Position numbers and translations under genes: made by a program. Below the pieces are notes generated by a model. The model was not told the DNA's origin. It saw only the letters and a list, made by a program, of their open reading frames with translations, and made no database searches. Below are positions 40,801 through 54,200 of a stretch of 64,000 bases of DNA, piece after piece. Origin of the DNA: Melanocharis versteri (lineage: Eukaryota > Chordata > Aves > Passeriformes > Melanocharitidae); contig VZTG01007409.1 of NCBI GenBank assembly GCA_013397845.1, forward strand, positions 928,918-992,917. Direction: 5' to 3'. Within the stretch, counting starts at the first letter, position 1, and each line of letters begins with the position of its first letter.

Positions 40801-43300
40801 GAAATACTAAAATCCAGTTCATCAACTAGACCAGACAGATATGCTAAATATGATATTCCAGTCTTTGGCAGAAAGAGGTGAGAAAGTGAATTAGTCTTTT
40901 CTGCTAACAAAGCAGAAAGGATCTTGGAATTCAAGAATTAAAACTATAATATCAAAATTACTACAATATACCACAGGGTCGGATGAGATGATTTTCAAAG
41001 ACATCAACTTTGGATGTTGACTCAGGATTACAAGCTTACTGCAAGAAGAAGAAAAAAAAAATTAATCTTCACTCACATGGAACAAGAACAAAGTACAATC
41101 ATTCAGATAAGTTTTAGCATTAACACATATAGAAGGATTTTACAAATAATTATCTATTAGGAAAAATTGATAGTTTGGGTGGTATAGGTGGTATGTTCTT
41201 GGAATCTTTGTCATTAGAGCTCCCATTAGATCTCAAGAGAATTCAATAAAGATTGAAATCACCAAAATCTATTTTTGTTGCAAGTATTTTTGATGTCCTC
41301 AGAGTTAAAACACGGTTCAGAATAAAACATGCAGAGGCATATTTACATAAAAAATAATTATTTTATAAAACTACAGTATCTAGGTACCTGTGTAACAAGC
41401 ACACTAGTGCATTTATAAAGGTCTACTTCGACCACGTCACACTTAGTCCACAAAACCTAAAGGTTCATCTTCCCCAAGGATAAGTTTACAGCTATGTTGG
41501 CTCATTTGAGAAAGATGAAGCTTTTTTCTTTAATCTTGATCAAGAACTTTTACTTTGCCTGACTTAACAGGTTCATTTGAAAGTAACCAAGTGCTATAAC
41601 ATCAATACAGTAAGATACAGCTCTACTCAGAACAGTATGATGAACAATAAATTTTTTTCAAATTTCACTTGTTTCCCCAAAAACCCCCCAAATTTCTGTT
41701 ATTTGTTCCAGTTGCTCTAATCTTAATTTTGTAATTGTAACTTACTCTCCCAGTTGCGATAAAAGATAAGTAATACAGGATTAAATCCGACTATATCTTC
41801 ATTAGTTGCAACATAAAAAAGTCAATGTTGAATTAGAGTAAATGAGGTGTTTCATTTAAGGTCTCTGCCCCTTTATATCACTTTGTGTATTTGTACAAAG
41901 TGCATCACTGGTCTTAAGAGAAGGAAAAATATAAATAATATTCACCATAAGCATTACTTCAAAGAAATATTCTTGTTAATGTACTGTAATATAGTCTGAA
42001 TAACGGACTCCCGTTACTTCATTTTTTTTGTAGTTCAACCAAATGTGGTTTAAAACAGTAATGCCATTGAACTGCATGTCAGCTCACATCTTACCCAAGC
42101 CCTTTAGCATCCAAGCGGAAAATAAAACACCTTCTTAAATGTTTACCTTTTATTCGATGGAAATTTTGAAAAGCTGTCTTGAGGAAAACCAAGCCAGCAG
42201 GATGTTTGGTTTGTTGATTCAAAGAAAGATGGATGCTGCTTCAGGTGACAACAGATTCCACTGAAAGCTATGTTAATAAGGATCTGACTGAACTGAAGTG
42301 ACAAGCATTGGCTAAGGTGGTAGCAAAAAGATGGAGGGGAGAGCAGAGCTAGACAAGGAAGACAGAGCAAGCCAACAAGAAATCGAATGAAGAAAATAAT
42401 TTGATAATGACAAAAATCTGTACAGAATCCATTCAGACTACAACTGGGACACCGTTTTCTTATGTTGAGTGACATACAACCACAGATTGGTTTTGACTAA
42501 AACAAACATTTGGGGCTGGTTTTAAAGTGAGAATAAACCAAGCCATTCTGATCCAGGTGTTTTTCAACCATTCAGAATGTCACAAGGTAACAGCAGGGAA
42601 CAAAATACACACCAGTAGGAAGTCTGCAGAAGGAAGGTGATAAAAAGGATTTTAAAAGGTTTCACCCTCTTACCAGTAGACCAGGGTGCAAAGTTTCAAT
42701 GAAATTAATCTTGGATGGATGCATTACCAGGCTGAATTCAAAACAAGCAGGTAAACTTGGAACTTAAGTTTTAAAATCATATGATACGGCAATTTCAGGT
42801 GATTTGTAAGAAGCATCCATGTAAAAAACGCACTTATAGTTGTCATTAGCTTGTGTTGAGTGACTGCAGTGAAAAGGCAGGTTTGAGCAGCAAAGCATGC
42901 CACACAAACACTTCAGGGAGCATGGACAGTGTTTTCCTGTGCTGTACCTGTTCTGTAAGACAACACACAAAAAATTTCCACCTCCTGGACTGTCAAATTT
43001 GACACCCTTCAACTGTACTAAATTAATGTAAAAAGTAGGAAAGCTTGTACTTAATTCAGTGACTTAGAACAGCTCATTCAGAGCACTGGATAAAAAGGTT
43101 CTTAAAATATTTTATTTTGCCTGAAATTCAGGGTAAAAGGAAATCAATTTCCCAAATACAATTCCTTATGGCAAAATTTAGAACTTAGTGTAACAAGCAT
43201 GGCAGTCAATTGTGACATTTCAATGTGAAACTAGGACTATACAAAAATTTAAGTGCATGTTTTTTGCAACAAGATATGCATACACATCAGGACAGAGGAG

Positions 43301-43350
43301 AAAACCAAACCAAATCAAACAAAAAGCTCAAAAAAAAATATCCAAACCAG
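43301..43350 (+). repeat. A/C-rich low-complexity patch
   Basis: AAACCAAACCAAATCAAACA followed by an A run. Same type as the tract at 37.7 kb, but shorter. Confidence 0.7.
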
Positions 43351-43570
43351 GATCCAGTTCTTAAAATCCCTTCAAACAATTGAAAAGCACAAACAGAAAT
43401 TCTACAGCTGGAGTTCTTCTCTCTTGAATGCTACTACTTCTACTTTCCTCCATTCCTACTTTGGAATTGAAAAAAAAAAAGGACAGGGACACGACTTACA
43501 TCAGTTCTCCCCCTCTTCCCAGCAAAAGACAAAAACATGGACGAAAGAAAACACCCTGTTAACTGAAGTA

Positions 43571-43645
43571 CTATCACAGAATCACAGGCTATTCTAAGTT
43601 GGAAGGGACCCACAAGGACCATGGAGTCCAACTCTTAGGAGAATG
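43571..43645 (-). mobile_element. CR1 LINE 3' fragment, very short
   Basis: The motif TCACAGAATCACAGG followed by TTGGAAGGGACCCACAAGGA and GAGTCCAACTC is the complement of the CR1 3' end. Only about 75 bases remain, typical of a strongly 5'-truncated copy. It lies about 0.9 kb downstream of the RBM26 transcript end. Confidence 0.85.
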
Positions 43646-44469
43646 GCAGTATACGCTCATGTCAATCTATTTGATAAATAAGACAGTGGTTTTATGATGC
43701 ACGCATTAATGAGTTAATGGGGGCAAAAGAAAATATTATGTCCAAACAACACCCTACCCACTCCCTTCAGAACAAAAACAAAACCCAAGACTTCAATGCT
43801 AAATAAATGGGTTTTCTTCTGAAAACAGTCCAGCAAAACACCACTAAATGGAAATCAAAACAAGTCTTTCTGAGAGGTCCTTTACTGCAAAGGAGTAGGC
43901 AGTTCCCCCTCCTAAGAAGCAGAGAAACTTCAAACCTCGCATACCAGAAAGACCTGCTAGAAAGAGCCAATGAGATTTTCTGTGGAGTACACTAACATTT
44001 TATGTACTTTTGAATGGTGAATATGTGCTATAGTGTGAACTTAGGATTTTCCAACTGTTAGTTTTGAAATCAAAAAATGTTATCATACAAACACGGGAAT
44101 ATAAAAGATGCATTAGTTGTGTACTCAAATTTTTAGAATATTATCTACCAAGTATTCCAATTCTCCTCACATACTTTTCTAGATTATATTTCACTACTGC
44201 ATGTTATTTTTGTGGCATCAAACTTTCTTCTAGAGTTGCACAGTGCAGCGATATAAAAAAAAATCCTTATTGTTGGAGTATTATTCTATTTACCATTTGA
44301 CTCGCATCACTCTAAATTCAGAACATCCAAAAGTTTTTATGCAGAGTACACCATGTGTTAACGTAGATAAAACACGATTGAGATTGTTTTTATATATTCA
44401 GTATTATTTCAGTGTAAGTGATAGTGATTCAAGCTCCTTTTGTGAACATGGGGGTGGGGGTTGCCATTT
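43646..44469. other. Spacer downstream of RBM26
   Basis: AT-rich sequence between the short CR1 fragment and the RBM26 transcript end. No gene is visible. Confidence 0.7.
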
Positions 44470-44480
44470 GGAATGGTCTT

Positions 44481-44579
44481 TTCTCTTTTTTTTCTTTTTT
44501 TTTTTTTTTTCATCACGAAGGACCATTGCCTTTTCTTTTTTGGTTATTGCTTTTTTTCTTTTTTCTTTTTTTTTTTTTT
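44481..44579 (+). repeat. T-rich tract (A-rich on RBM26 strand)
   Basis: About 100 bases dominated by T with scattered C, directly beyond the RBM26 poly(A) signal. It is flanked by an 11-base inverted repeat (GGAATGGTCTT at 44470-44480, AAGACCATTCC at 44580-44590). Confidence 0.85.
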
Positions 44580-44601
44580 AAGACCATTCCATTTCTTTAT
44601 T
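44575..44601 (-). terminator. RBM26: Probable RBM26 polyadenylation signal and cleavage region
   Basis: On the minus strand AATAAA (44601-44596) is followed 15 bases later by the end of unique sequence (GGAATGGTCTT) and then a genomic run of A. The spacing fits cleavage near 44580. The adjoining templated A run could also cause internal oligo-dT priming, so cDNA ends here would need care. Confidence 0.6.
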
Positions 44602-45178
44602 TTTTAACATCTTAAAGTCATAAGGACTTATATGCAAAGCAGTCATACACTTTATCATTAAAACCCATAGGTAAAATACGTACACAAATCCAACAAAAGG
44701 CTAGTACATAGTAAAGCCTAAGCATACTACTATGCAATATTATGAATACATAACTTGAGAGACTTCGGTTTAGTACTGTTATCTATTCATTTCTGAAAAC
44801 ATTCACAAAGATTTTAAATGCAAATTTTCATTCCGTATCTGGAATAGAACAAAAATTATCTATGTTATAACAACTTTTGGTCATTTGTGTTTGACCAATT
44901 CAGTAAATTACAAAGAACCCAAAGAATTCTGTAACTTTCTGTAGAACTATGTAATAAAAACATTGCATATGTTCCTAGTATGATGTCTTTAGCAATCATT
45001 TACTGAAATGTAACTCAAACATCAATCTCTCAAAATGTATAACCGACCAGCTGCTTTTTAATCTATATCTGAATCCAACTTCATCACAAAACCCCTTTTA
45101 ATACAAAGATGCAGAAGTACATTAGGTAATACTAATGCAACACAGGTGCAGTTCTAGCATTGTCGTTGATCAGTTGAA
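44581..45178 (-). other. RBM26: RBM26 3' untranslated region (short form)
   Basis: AT-rich sequence of about 600 bases between the TGA and the AATAAA near 44600. No splice sites or repeats are apparent in it. An ATTAAA-like hexamer occurs close to the stop (about 45096-45102) and could give a shorter form. A longer UTR running through the A/T tract cannot be excluded without transcript data. Confidence 0.7.
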
Positions 45179-45268
45179 TCATCTTCTCCATGAACGAGAT
45201 TCATTCTCCTCTTCCTCTTCATCATCATCTTGAAGCAGCGAGTCATCCACCAAAGATTCTTCCTGAAA
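45179..45268 (-). CDS. RBM26: RBM26 last coding exon: acidic C-terminal tail
   Basis: The coding part is 90 bases including the stop. The tail reads FQEESLVDDSLLQDDDEEEE then ENESRSWRR, a typical RBM26 C-terminus. The stop TGA is at 45181-45179. Two in-frame acceptors lie six bases apart. The AAG just before 45268 adds Phe-Gln. The CAG just before 45262 starts directly at Glu-Glu. I chose the longer form because Phe-Gln is present in the vertebrate RBM26 sequence I recall. Confidence 0.95.
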   Translation of the reverse strand, partial: FQEESLVDDSLLQDDDEEEEENESRSWRR

Positions 45269-48200
45269 CTTCAAGAGAAAAATGTGATATTGTTGTATCA
45301 GAAAATGTTAAAAATCAAAAGGCAAAATACAAATCTCTGGCACTTGCACTTTAATAAAGAAAAAAAATTGGTTGTGAATAGGTAAACATTAATGTTTTCA
45401 AGAAAGTACACTGGATGTGTATGTCTTATATACATACATTACTAAAAAGCAAATGAAACTTTTTTCTTTTCAACAGATTTCCAAGATGGCCACAACACAT
45501 GCACCTCATCCTTAGCTGAACTAACATGGCAGTATAGATACGGAATAATGAAGAAAACCTTTTCAATGTGTTTACAATAGCTGCTATAAGACAAATTAAG
45601 TAGCAAGCAGACAAAACCAATGAACAGCTAAGGGTTTTGATCCAAGTTCAACTCCTAGGTATTTTCCACAGGAATAATTAGCTGAGGTGGCTAAAAGGCA
45701 GGTCTCTCTGTAGTTCACCTACCAACGAATCTGCACTTTCCTTCCTTTACTCTGCTGAAATAATTGCATATTCCTGCAAGCCCTTCCTTCATTACACAGC
45801 AAGTCTCAGTGAAGTGGTTACTCAAGGAGACCTCTCAATAATGCGGACTCTTGTTGATCTTCCCAAGTAATACCTCCCTGAAGGAGATATGACAAAATAC
45901 CTACGATGCTCTGAAGATTCCATAATATAGTCTCTTATTCACTCACAGCTCATGACCATCTGACAACGTTTGAAGTTTGTGTACATGAGGAAAGTAGCAC
46001 TCAGTAAACTGGAATGCACAAATGTCTAATATGAATACACAGAGCTAGAGGAACCTGTCTTGAAATGGCACATCAAAAACAAATTAGCATTTTTGGAGAC
46101 AGGAAGCCAACAGAAAAAGTGGCTTTCTTCAGAAAAAAAACAGAAAGTGAACACCACCAAGTGCAAGAAAACTAACCAAATCTGGTTATATCAAAGCAAA
46201 CTTGTGAAGCTGCTTCTGTGGTAGATCTGCCAAAATGATATAGGAAAAAGACACAGACAAAATACTGTCATCGAGTAAGTCAAGGTGCACTTCAACTTTT
46301 CTATGCCAATTGTGAGGATACAGTTAACTGACAGCAAATAAATTGGGAAAAAGATTGCCTGACTTTATGGCCAGGTGGTATTTACTTTTCTGAATTCACA
46401 AACATCGGTATTGTGAGTGTAATGAGTTAGATTGCATCAATACATATTGCCCCACTATTCCTACATTAACTAATTCAGGTTATTTGGACAAGGCTTTAGT
46501 ATCTCTCATGGACCATGATGAAGACTAACACCCAGCAAGGGTACTTTAGATGTCTGAATGAAGTCAGAAAATCCTCTGAATTATTCTTTCACCTATATCC
46601 TCCAAGCCATATCTCTCAATAAAGGAAAATTAGAGACTGAAATACTATCCTCTAAGAAATTAGTGCCAAAAGTAGATGGCACAAACCCGTGTTTTAGACA
46701 AAATCCTCAATCTCTCTCATTAAAGTTCAACCGTGTGCCTTCCATTTTCTAGATATATCCTGTAGAGCTTTCTGTTGTGTAAGACATGAAGTATTTCTGC
46801 AAGGAAAAGCAAAGTATCTAGACTTTCAACACCCTAAACCCTAAGAAATATAGAGAAACCTACTTTCTGATATCAAAATATGAGTTAGATTAAAAAATAC
46901 AAATATGAATCCACAGATAAATTTTCTTTTTGAAAAAGCTGCATTATTTCATCTTTAAAAAAGAGAAATTAAAATAAAAAATAAAGAAAAATCAAGCTTA
47001 CTTCTTCTTCATCAGGTTCAGCTTCTTCTGTTTCAACAGCTGACATACTAGCAACAGGCTTGTTCCATGCTAATTTTAGCTCTTGTCCTTTGAAACGAGA
47101 TCCATGAATTGCAGCCTAAAACAAGTTTAACCATCTTAGTTACACGTGACTTTATAAAAGAAAGTCTAAGTTGTAATATGTTCCGACTGAAGTACTGTTA
47201 ATAGGTTAAATGAAACAACTTCATTCACTGCACATGGAATTCATACATCCTCTGAGGAAAATGATGAAAATACATTCAAAAGAAAATAAGCTTGGAAAAC
47301 CATAAATCATTTGGTGATGTAGGTAACATACTGAACCAATACCTTTCTGCTTTTTAATATTATTTTGCTGGGTTCCTCACCTTTCAAAGACTGACACAAA
47401 ACTGTCAATGCATAACTTACCAGGAGAAATAAGACATCCCACAAATGATTTAATATATTTTTAAAAACCCAACAACCAAACAACTTAAAAAAAGCCCCTC
47501 TGTGATTACAATTTAATCTACTGGAAAATGTTCCACTTCCTGTAAAGCTGTTGTAATTGAAATGTAAAAATTTTTAACTTATGGGATATTCATGTCTTTC
47601 TAAGTACCAGCTGCATTAAGTGGCTGCTTTAGAAATAGTATGTCCAAATTAAAGTAACATGAATGAGCATAAATCAGCGTTAGCAACATTCCGAAATAAC
47701 CGTCATGGTCACAAAAGATTTATAGTACAATCTGAAAGTACAGCATAATGTGAAATGTAGAAACAATTACATGTTCAATGACATCTGAACATGAATTGTG
47801 TGGTATTAAAGTCCCCAGGTATAAATTTTAAATCTGTACATATAAATTTATGATAAATTTAAAAGATTCTATGCTTATTAAAATGCAGCTCAGGAGCTTT
47901 TTGTCCATGGTCTCATCACAATGTCACACAACTAGAATTTTTAGAAGTACTTATATGTGACATTTAGGTCCAGAAATAACTTGTAATCTTTGGAAGAAAT
48001 TACTACTACATAAAAATGCAACATTTTACTATAGGGAATCTTCCTTCTAGGCTAGAACATGTATGATCATAAAGCCTAGGCCTATTTTCATTTAAGAAGG
48101 TAAAATATTAGCTGCATTTACTTCACAATTTGCCTCAGCAGAGGTTTTTAATGATTACCTCCTACAACTTCCCAAATTGCCAGCCTTAAAGTCTGCTTTA

Positions 48201-51200
48201 GTTGTAAACACAGAAATTCCAATGGAAATGTATTCAATGTGTAAGAATATCTTAAAGAAAATACAAATTTTCCTAGATTTGATTGAACCCAGTTTTCATA
48301 AAACTTTCATTTAAAAATGAAGGTGAAATTAGACACAAGTCATTTGACAATTAAAAGTTTTAATGCTCACTAGCATGTGGACATCTCAAACATTGACCAT
48401 GAATCCTGATCCATCTAAAGTATCTCCCACTTCCTGAAGCATATTCTGAATTTCACCTTGAAAACTCCACCTATTCTATTTGACAGTGATTGCGGAAAAA
48501 CACACTGCTTTTTAAATACACTGAAATGCACTCACAAAAAAAAAGAAGTTAAAAAAAAGAGACGTACATAATGCTGACTTCAACCTTACCACCAAACGTA
48601 TGTTCTTTCTCACCCCACCCACGTCTTTTTTCTGTGTTATCCTCCTTTTCAGGTCCTTCTTCTTCTTGTCTCTATACTTTTATATTTGGTTCAAAACACT
48701 ACCATTCCCTGCTTTTTAGATACAGAAATTTAGCAAAAGCAGAGAAGACGTTCCATGTCAATTTTTAGGCAAAACATGTTCTAATATGTATTTTTCTAAT
48801 AAACAAGTATCTGCAGCCAGATACTGAAAAGATTATTGCAGTGAATCATACTCTATCATCTGGGAGAAGTAAAGACTTTATTTGGACAGTCCATAAAAGC
48901 AGATTATTGTTCTAGGTGACCTATTTTTCTTTTCAGGGAAGCAGAAGTCTCTCTCTATACTTAAAGAGTATTTCTTATGTAAACTACAATATTGAAGAAT
49001 ATGAAGCTGCAAAAAGAAGTACCCAATACCAGGAAGCACCAAAACTAAAATCCCAACTTTAATTCAATTCATTTGCGAATATACTGATTACAACAGCTTT
49101 TATCTTTGAACAGAACTTTTGTTCACTGTTGAACTGTGTTCCTTCAATACAGCTGTACAATACTGTTTTTCCCTATCAGTCAGCATACACCATGTACCAT
49201 TAATTGTACCTCCTTTTTTAAAGAATAAATACTATCTCCATACAGTTGGTGCTCATCATGGCTATAGCTAAGAGTTTCACAAACAAAACAGAATTCTGTG
49301 TTTTTGTAAAACACCTTTGGCACATGGATCTCAAAATATCTAACCATAAATGATACTCTAAGTGTTCAAAACTATTGTCCCCAGCGGCTTAATTTGCATT
49401 GTAAAGAGCAGTTATTTCTGTCAATCAGCTCACTGGTGTCTCAATATGAAAAAGAGAATAGTCTGGCCAGGAGTGAAATCTCTGTTCAGGTAAACTCCAC
49501 AAGGTAAAATTTGTGCAAAATATAAACATGAAATGAAATCTTTCCATACAACCATACTGCAAATATGAATCCATTCTTTCTATAGTCCCTACTATTTTCA
49601 GGAATACTCCATCCTAACCATGACATCGGGATTTTAAAGAAAACAAAATCATTTGCAGAACAACTACGTTCAGTAATTTGTTCAGGATCACATAATGCCT
49701 ATACCATGGACCAAGAAAGGCAGGAGTCCTGCTGAGCCAAATGTATAAAGTCCTAATGATCCATATGTAATGATACTGTATTATAATGTAAGTCAACTCT
49801 GGATTTTAGTTTCTAAAAGTTACTTCTGCAATTCTGTGCTTCTCTAATTTCATAAATTTCTAAAAAAATACTCTAAAAAGGGGAAAAAAAAGAATCAGAT
49901 CAAATCCCATTTACATTACCATAGGTTTTCAGACAAAGGTAAGCCAAACTGATCACAAAGTAAATATACAGGTTCACCCTGCAGGATGTCAGTGAACTTT
50001 CAGGTAGACTATGAGGGTACCAAGTCTTCAGGTGAAAAAATCTGGCAATTAAATGAAGATAAACCAAGACATCTAACCATCAATTCGTAAGTGTTTTTCT
50101 TAATTTCCCTCTTACATGCTACACTTTGCTTTGCTATAAACATCGTAATTTCCTAAGTATTTCCTAAGTAGTTCTGACATCTTCTTTTTAATTTAAACTT
50201 TTGTGTCAATAGTTCTAAAATAGCTAGCAGTACTACATTTAATCAAATACAGAAGTGTAACATAACCAGAAAGTAGATGAATGCTGCAGTGTATTTTCAA
50301 GAAAGACTGTACTCACAGCTTCAGCTTCTGCTCTTGTTTTAAAAGTAATCACCGCATGGAGAGAAGAGTCATCTATCTGGCAATCTTCAATTTCACCATA
50401 TTGCTTTTGAGAAATAAATTTTAAAAAGTTTAGTAAAACAGTTCTCCCACCCCTAAAAACACAGTCCTAAAGCATATGCCCTCAAAAAAAAAAAAAAGTA
50501 GAAAATTAGAACAGTGTATCTTTCACAGTCTTAATGCCAGAGTACTTGTCTTAGCCAAGAATACAGTTACGTGTACTTGCATTTCTGAAACACCACAGTG
50601 TTCTCGTCTCTGGATTTCCCAAAGCCTACAGGTAAGAGGTAAAACTATGATAGAAAGAGGTTGTTCTGCTTCAGTATTTCTCTTTTGATTAAAAAGAAGG
50701 GATCTTGAGATGATTCCATTAGCCTATTATTAAACTCTTCCACAAAACTATTTCTTAAGAGTCAGGAACTGTAGAAAAAGATTGAAAACTTAAAAGTATT
50801 TCAGTATCTTAACATGACCCATCTATTCCAGTAATGGCCACTATGGTACTGCTGCCTTTGATGCTGCCATCACTGCAATCTGCAAAAACCAACAAAAAAA
50901 TGACATCTGTGCAAGTGGACTGCACTGCTGATCTGCATAGGATTGTGGTATCCCATCACAGAAACAGAAATACAGCTCAGAGCATTTCCAATGGAATTTA
51001 GAGCAAGTTTAAAACAGCAAACTTGCAACCTACAAAATTAAATAATTAATATTTTTCTTGGTGTTATCCTACTAACACTGTGAATGGAACTGTACTTGTT
51101 CATGTTACTAAGTTTCTTTTTGATTAATATTTTGGCTTGTTAAAGATCGCAAGTTTCCTATAAAAAGAGAGACAGGTCCTTGTTTGATTTCTTTTTTTTT

Positions 51201-54200
51201 TAAGCTTCTTGCATGATTGGACTGGAGTAGAATTTAGCGGACTAACTGGCTCCTGGACTTCTCCCTTCAGAGAGGACCACTGCAATTAAATGTTGGGGAG
51301 AAAACCCCAAACAAACAAGGGGGAGGGTGGCACAGACGGAGATTCACATGATATTCTTAGCATTTATTTCACAAAATAAACTAATTTGCTTTTATTATAT
51401 TCTTTTTTTAAACGGAGGACAAGTGTTTTATAAATTTATGTTGATTTTTCACTATTATATTTGCAAAGAAAAAGTTGCTAAAAATTATGTATGTCAATTT
51501 ATCACTTCTGAGACTGAAAACAGAAAAAAAAGTAGAAAAATATCTGACTTCTTAAGCTTAAGTACATGATTAGACAGAAATGTTTGTATGCCTTTTCAAC
51601 ATCTACATGTAATTGCACAATTTTCACTCTGACTCTTAAATTCAGAAAGTTGAGCAAAAGCACGGAAAATGTTCCAAGAAAATTTTCATTAAGCACTTGT
51701 TAAGGTACTCCAACAAAGACAAACACACTTCAGGTACTTAAAGTCTGGCAATAAATTAATCTTTGTTCTCACCATCCCTTCAATTATTTTATCTTTCTGT
51801 ACCTAAAAAATTGTAAAAAATTTACATATATCCTGAGCAAATAAATATTACAAGCCATTTTTCTTATTAAGAAAAAAAAAAAGCCTTGTAAATGCTATGT
51901 GATTATAGATATAACTAGCTGATGGAATAGTGTATTTTTCCTGTTTCACGTTTTCCTAATAGATCTTCTGCATATCATGCTAAAGATTCATTCCTACATA
52001 GTATTTCCAGATGAACCGAGTCAAGAAAAAACAAGTCATTCAACAGAAAAATGTTATCTAAAGGAAAAAAAAAGGGCAATTGTGACATACCGCAAAATGA
52101 GGCAGAAGATCTTCCCTGTCGCTTTCGGTAAACGCGGAGATTTCCAGTGCCCGGGGCCGATGATCCACCACGGCGTGCACAGGAACTCCTCTGCCTCTGC
52201 CCCGGCCCCGTATTCCTCTGCCTCTGCTGCGCGACGCACCCCGGCCTCTCGCGTGAACCCCTCTGCCGCGGACTGAAGAGAGAATCCCTCGCTTGGCAGC
52301 CTAAGATGTTTACACATAACATATTGATAGATTAAAATTCACTATCTACATATTTAGATAGAACTAACAAACACGCGTCCTGATGTTTCCTCAAAACACA
52401 TGCCCAAGAAAGCCCCAGAAAGAGCAGCTTGCGGGTCTTAAAATAACAAGAGGCGAACATTTAAATAACATTCAAAAGCTAATTAACTAAAGGTTAATTA
52501 TTACCAGACCAATAATAGGATGGAAACAGGAAACAAGAATCAGGTATCAAAAGAGCCCTTATCTGTGAAGATTAACTCCTCATAGGAAAAAGCAACTGCT
52601 GTACAACTGAAATTTCATTAACAAAATTTCTTGATATGGCATCTAACTACTTAATTTGTCTCTTTACTTTGTTTATCAATTTGTCTCCGAAGCTCAAGCA
52701 AGACTTTTATTATCATCAGAATTAATATAGCCTAAGAGCTTTTAGCCACAGAATGGTGAGATGTGAAAAAAAGTCTTCCAAGGGGCACCTCTAAGGACAA
52801 AGTATTCACTGAACACTTGGCTCTAGGCACTCAGTAATATCCACTCCCACAGTACCTGGGTATCCTTTCTAAGGAACTGGCATACGCTCTTCAAGAACAA
52901 TCAAAAGGCTGATGACAGTGAGAGCCATTTAAAAAAAATTTGCAAAAGTTACTTTAAGTTTCAAAAGACCACTTTCAGGTATCTAATTTCAATGTTCATA
53001 GCAAGAAAAAAAATCATTGCAAACCCAAATAGATCTGCCATAGGAATCAAATGTTAAATGAAATCACTACGTTTTTAATAAATCCTACAGTATTTACAAC
53101 TCAAGCAGTGATGGTATTACTTTAATGCATGTCAGTGATACCACCCCATGGGGAGATCAATCTCTTATGGCTTTATTCACTGTATTACTCAGATAATTTT
53201 ACAATAGTACCTAGTTAGCTTTTTGGTTTTTGTAAACAGAATCCTGAGGTGTTTGGGTGTTTTTAGTTTTGTTCTTTGTTTGGGTTTTTCAAACATTTTA
53301 AAATGTTTAAATGAGTAATTTGGGGCATGCTGACTGAACAAACAAGCTGTAACTATTTGGATTTTCTCTCAGTAAAGTCAGGGTCACCTGGAACAGAAAA
53401 ACAGGTTATGAGTCAAAGAAGCAACACATAAAATATTGTGGGAGTCAAAGCCACAAGCACAATGTGTGAATAGAAGTTTTTTAAAGAATTTTTAAGAATA
53501 CTGAAGAATCAAACAAACATCAAGGGCAAAAAAAACCCATATCCCTCTTGTAATCTGTACAAGGGATATATTTCATGCTGTTCCCTGAAACACGTAAGTG
53601 TGCATCACTGATGACCCTGTTTTTCTCCATCTGCTTCCACTGGTATTTGCTAAATGCTTCAGAAAATTCATTTAAATACTACTGTCCTGAAAGAGCTCTT
53701 TTTCACCTAAGTCAAAATACAAACAGACTTAATGAGAGATGGAGTAGGATTAGTGCACTCAGCTACGATGTAACTTTATTTTCAATGTGCACCTACTCTT
53801 ATACTCCTATTTTACAAGTCATTCAACTCACATATTTTGTGAAATGTAGAATTTATAAACAAGCTTTCAGTACACTTATAGAGTATTACTCACCATCAGA
53901 AAATATATTGTTAACATAAGCTTTTGTGTCATCTCTATTCAATTGGCTTGGTTTATTAGCAAAACTATTTTCACAATTACGAAAGCTGTGTAACAACTTA
54001 GTTTTAAAGTAAGGTTTTAATGCAACTTCGCCGCACGTATGTGCACTGTATTCATATGCAGTTATACGTAAGACATGACCAAACTTCATTAAGAGCAGAG
54101 CAATTTAAGTGACGCAGCAGCCCTGCTTAACAGTAAAAAGAGGTAAGATAATCAAGTGATTTAAGTAGATATTACACAGTCATATAGGCAAGGAAGATAG

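Larger units (their letters stand above)
30989..43570. other. Intergenic, no gene recognised
   Basis: 12.6 kb of mostly unique AT-rich sequence with one A/C-rich tract. The part at 35500-36420 is somewhat less AT-rich but shows no coding signal. No RBM26 exon can lie here, since the stop codon is at 45179. A distal 3' UTR form cannot be ruled out. Confidence 0.7.

Noticed and set aside
51975..52335. Several 60-115 codon frames on both strands around 52.0-52.3 kb
   Set aside because: They overlap the CpG-rich RBM26 exon in the wrong frames. The correct frame is fixed by splice borders and RBM26 wording.
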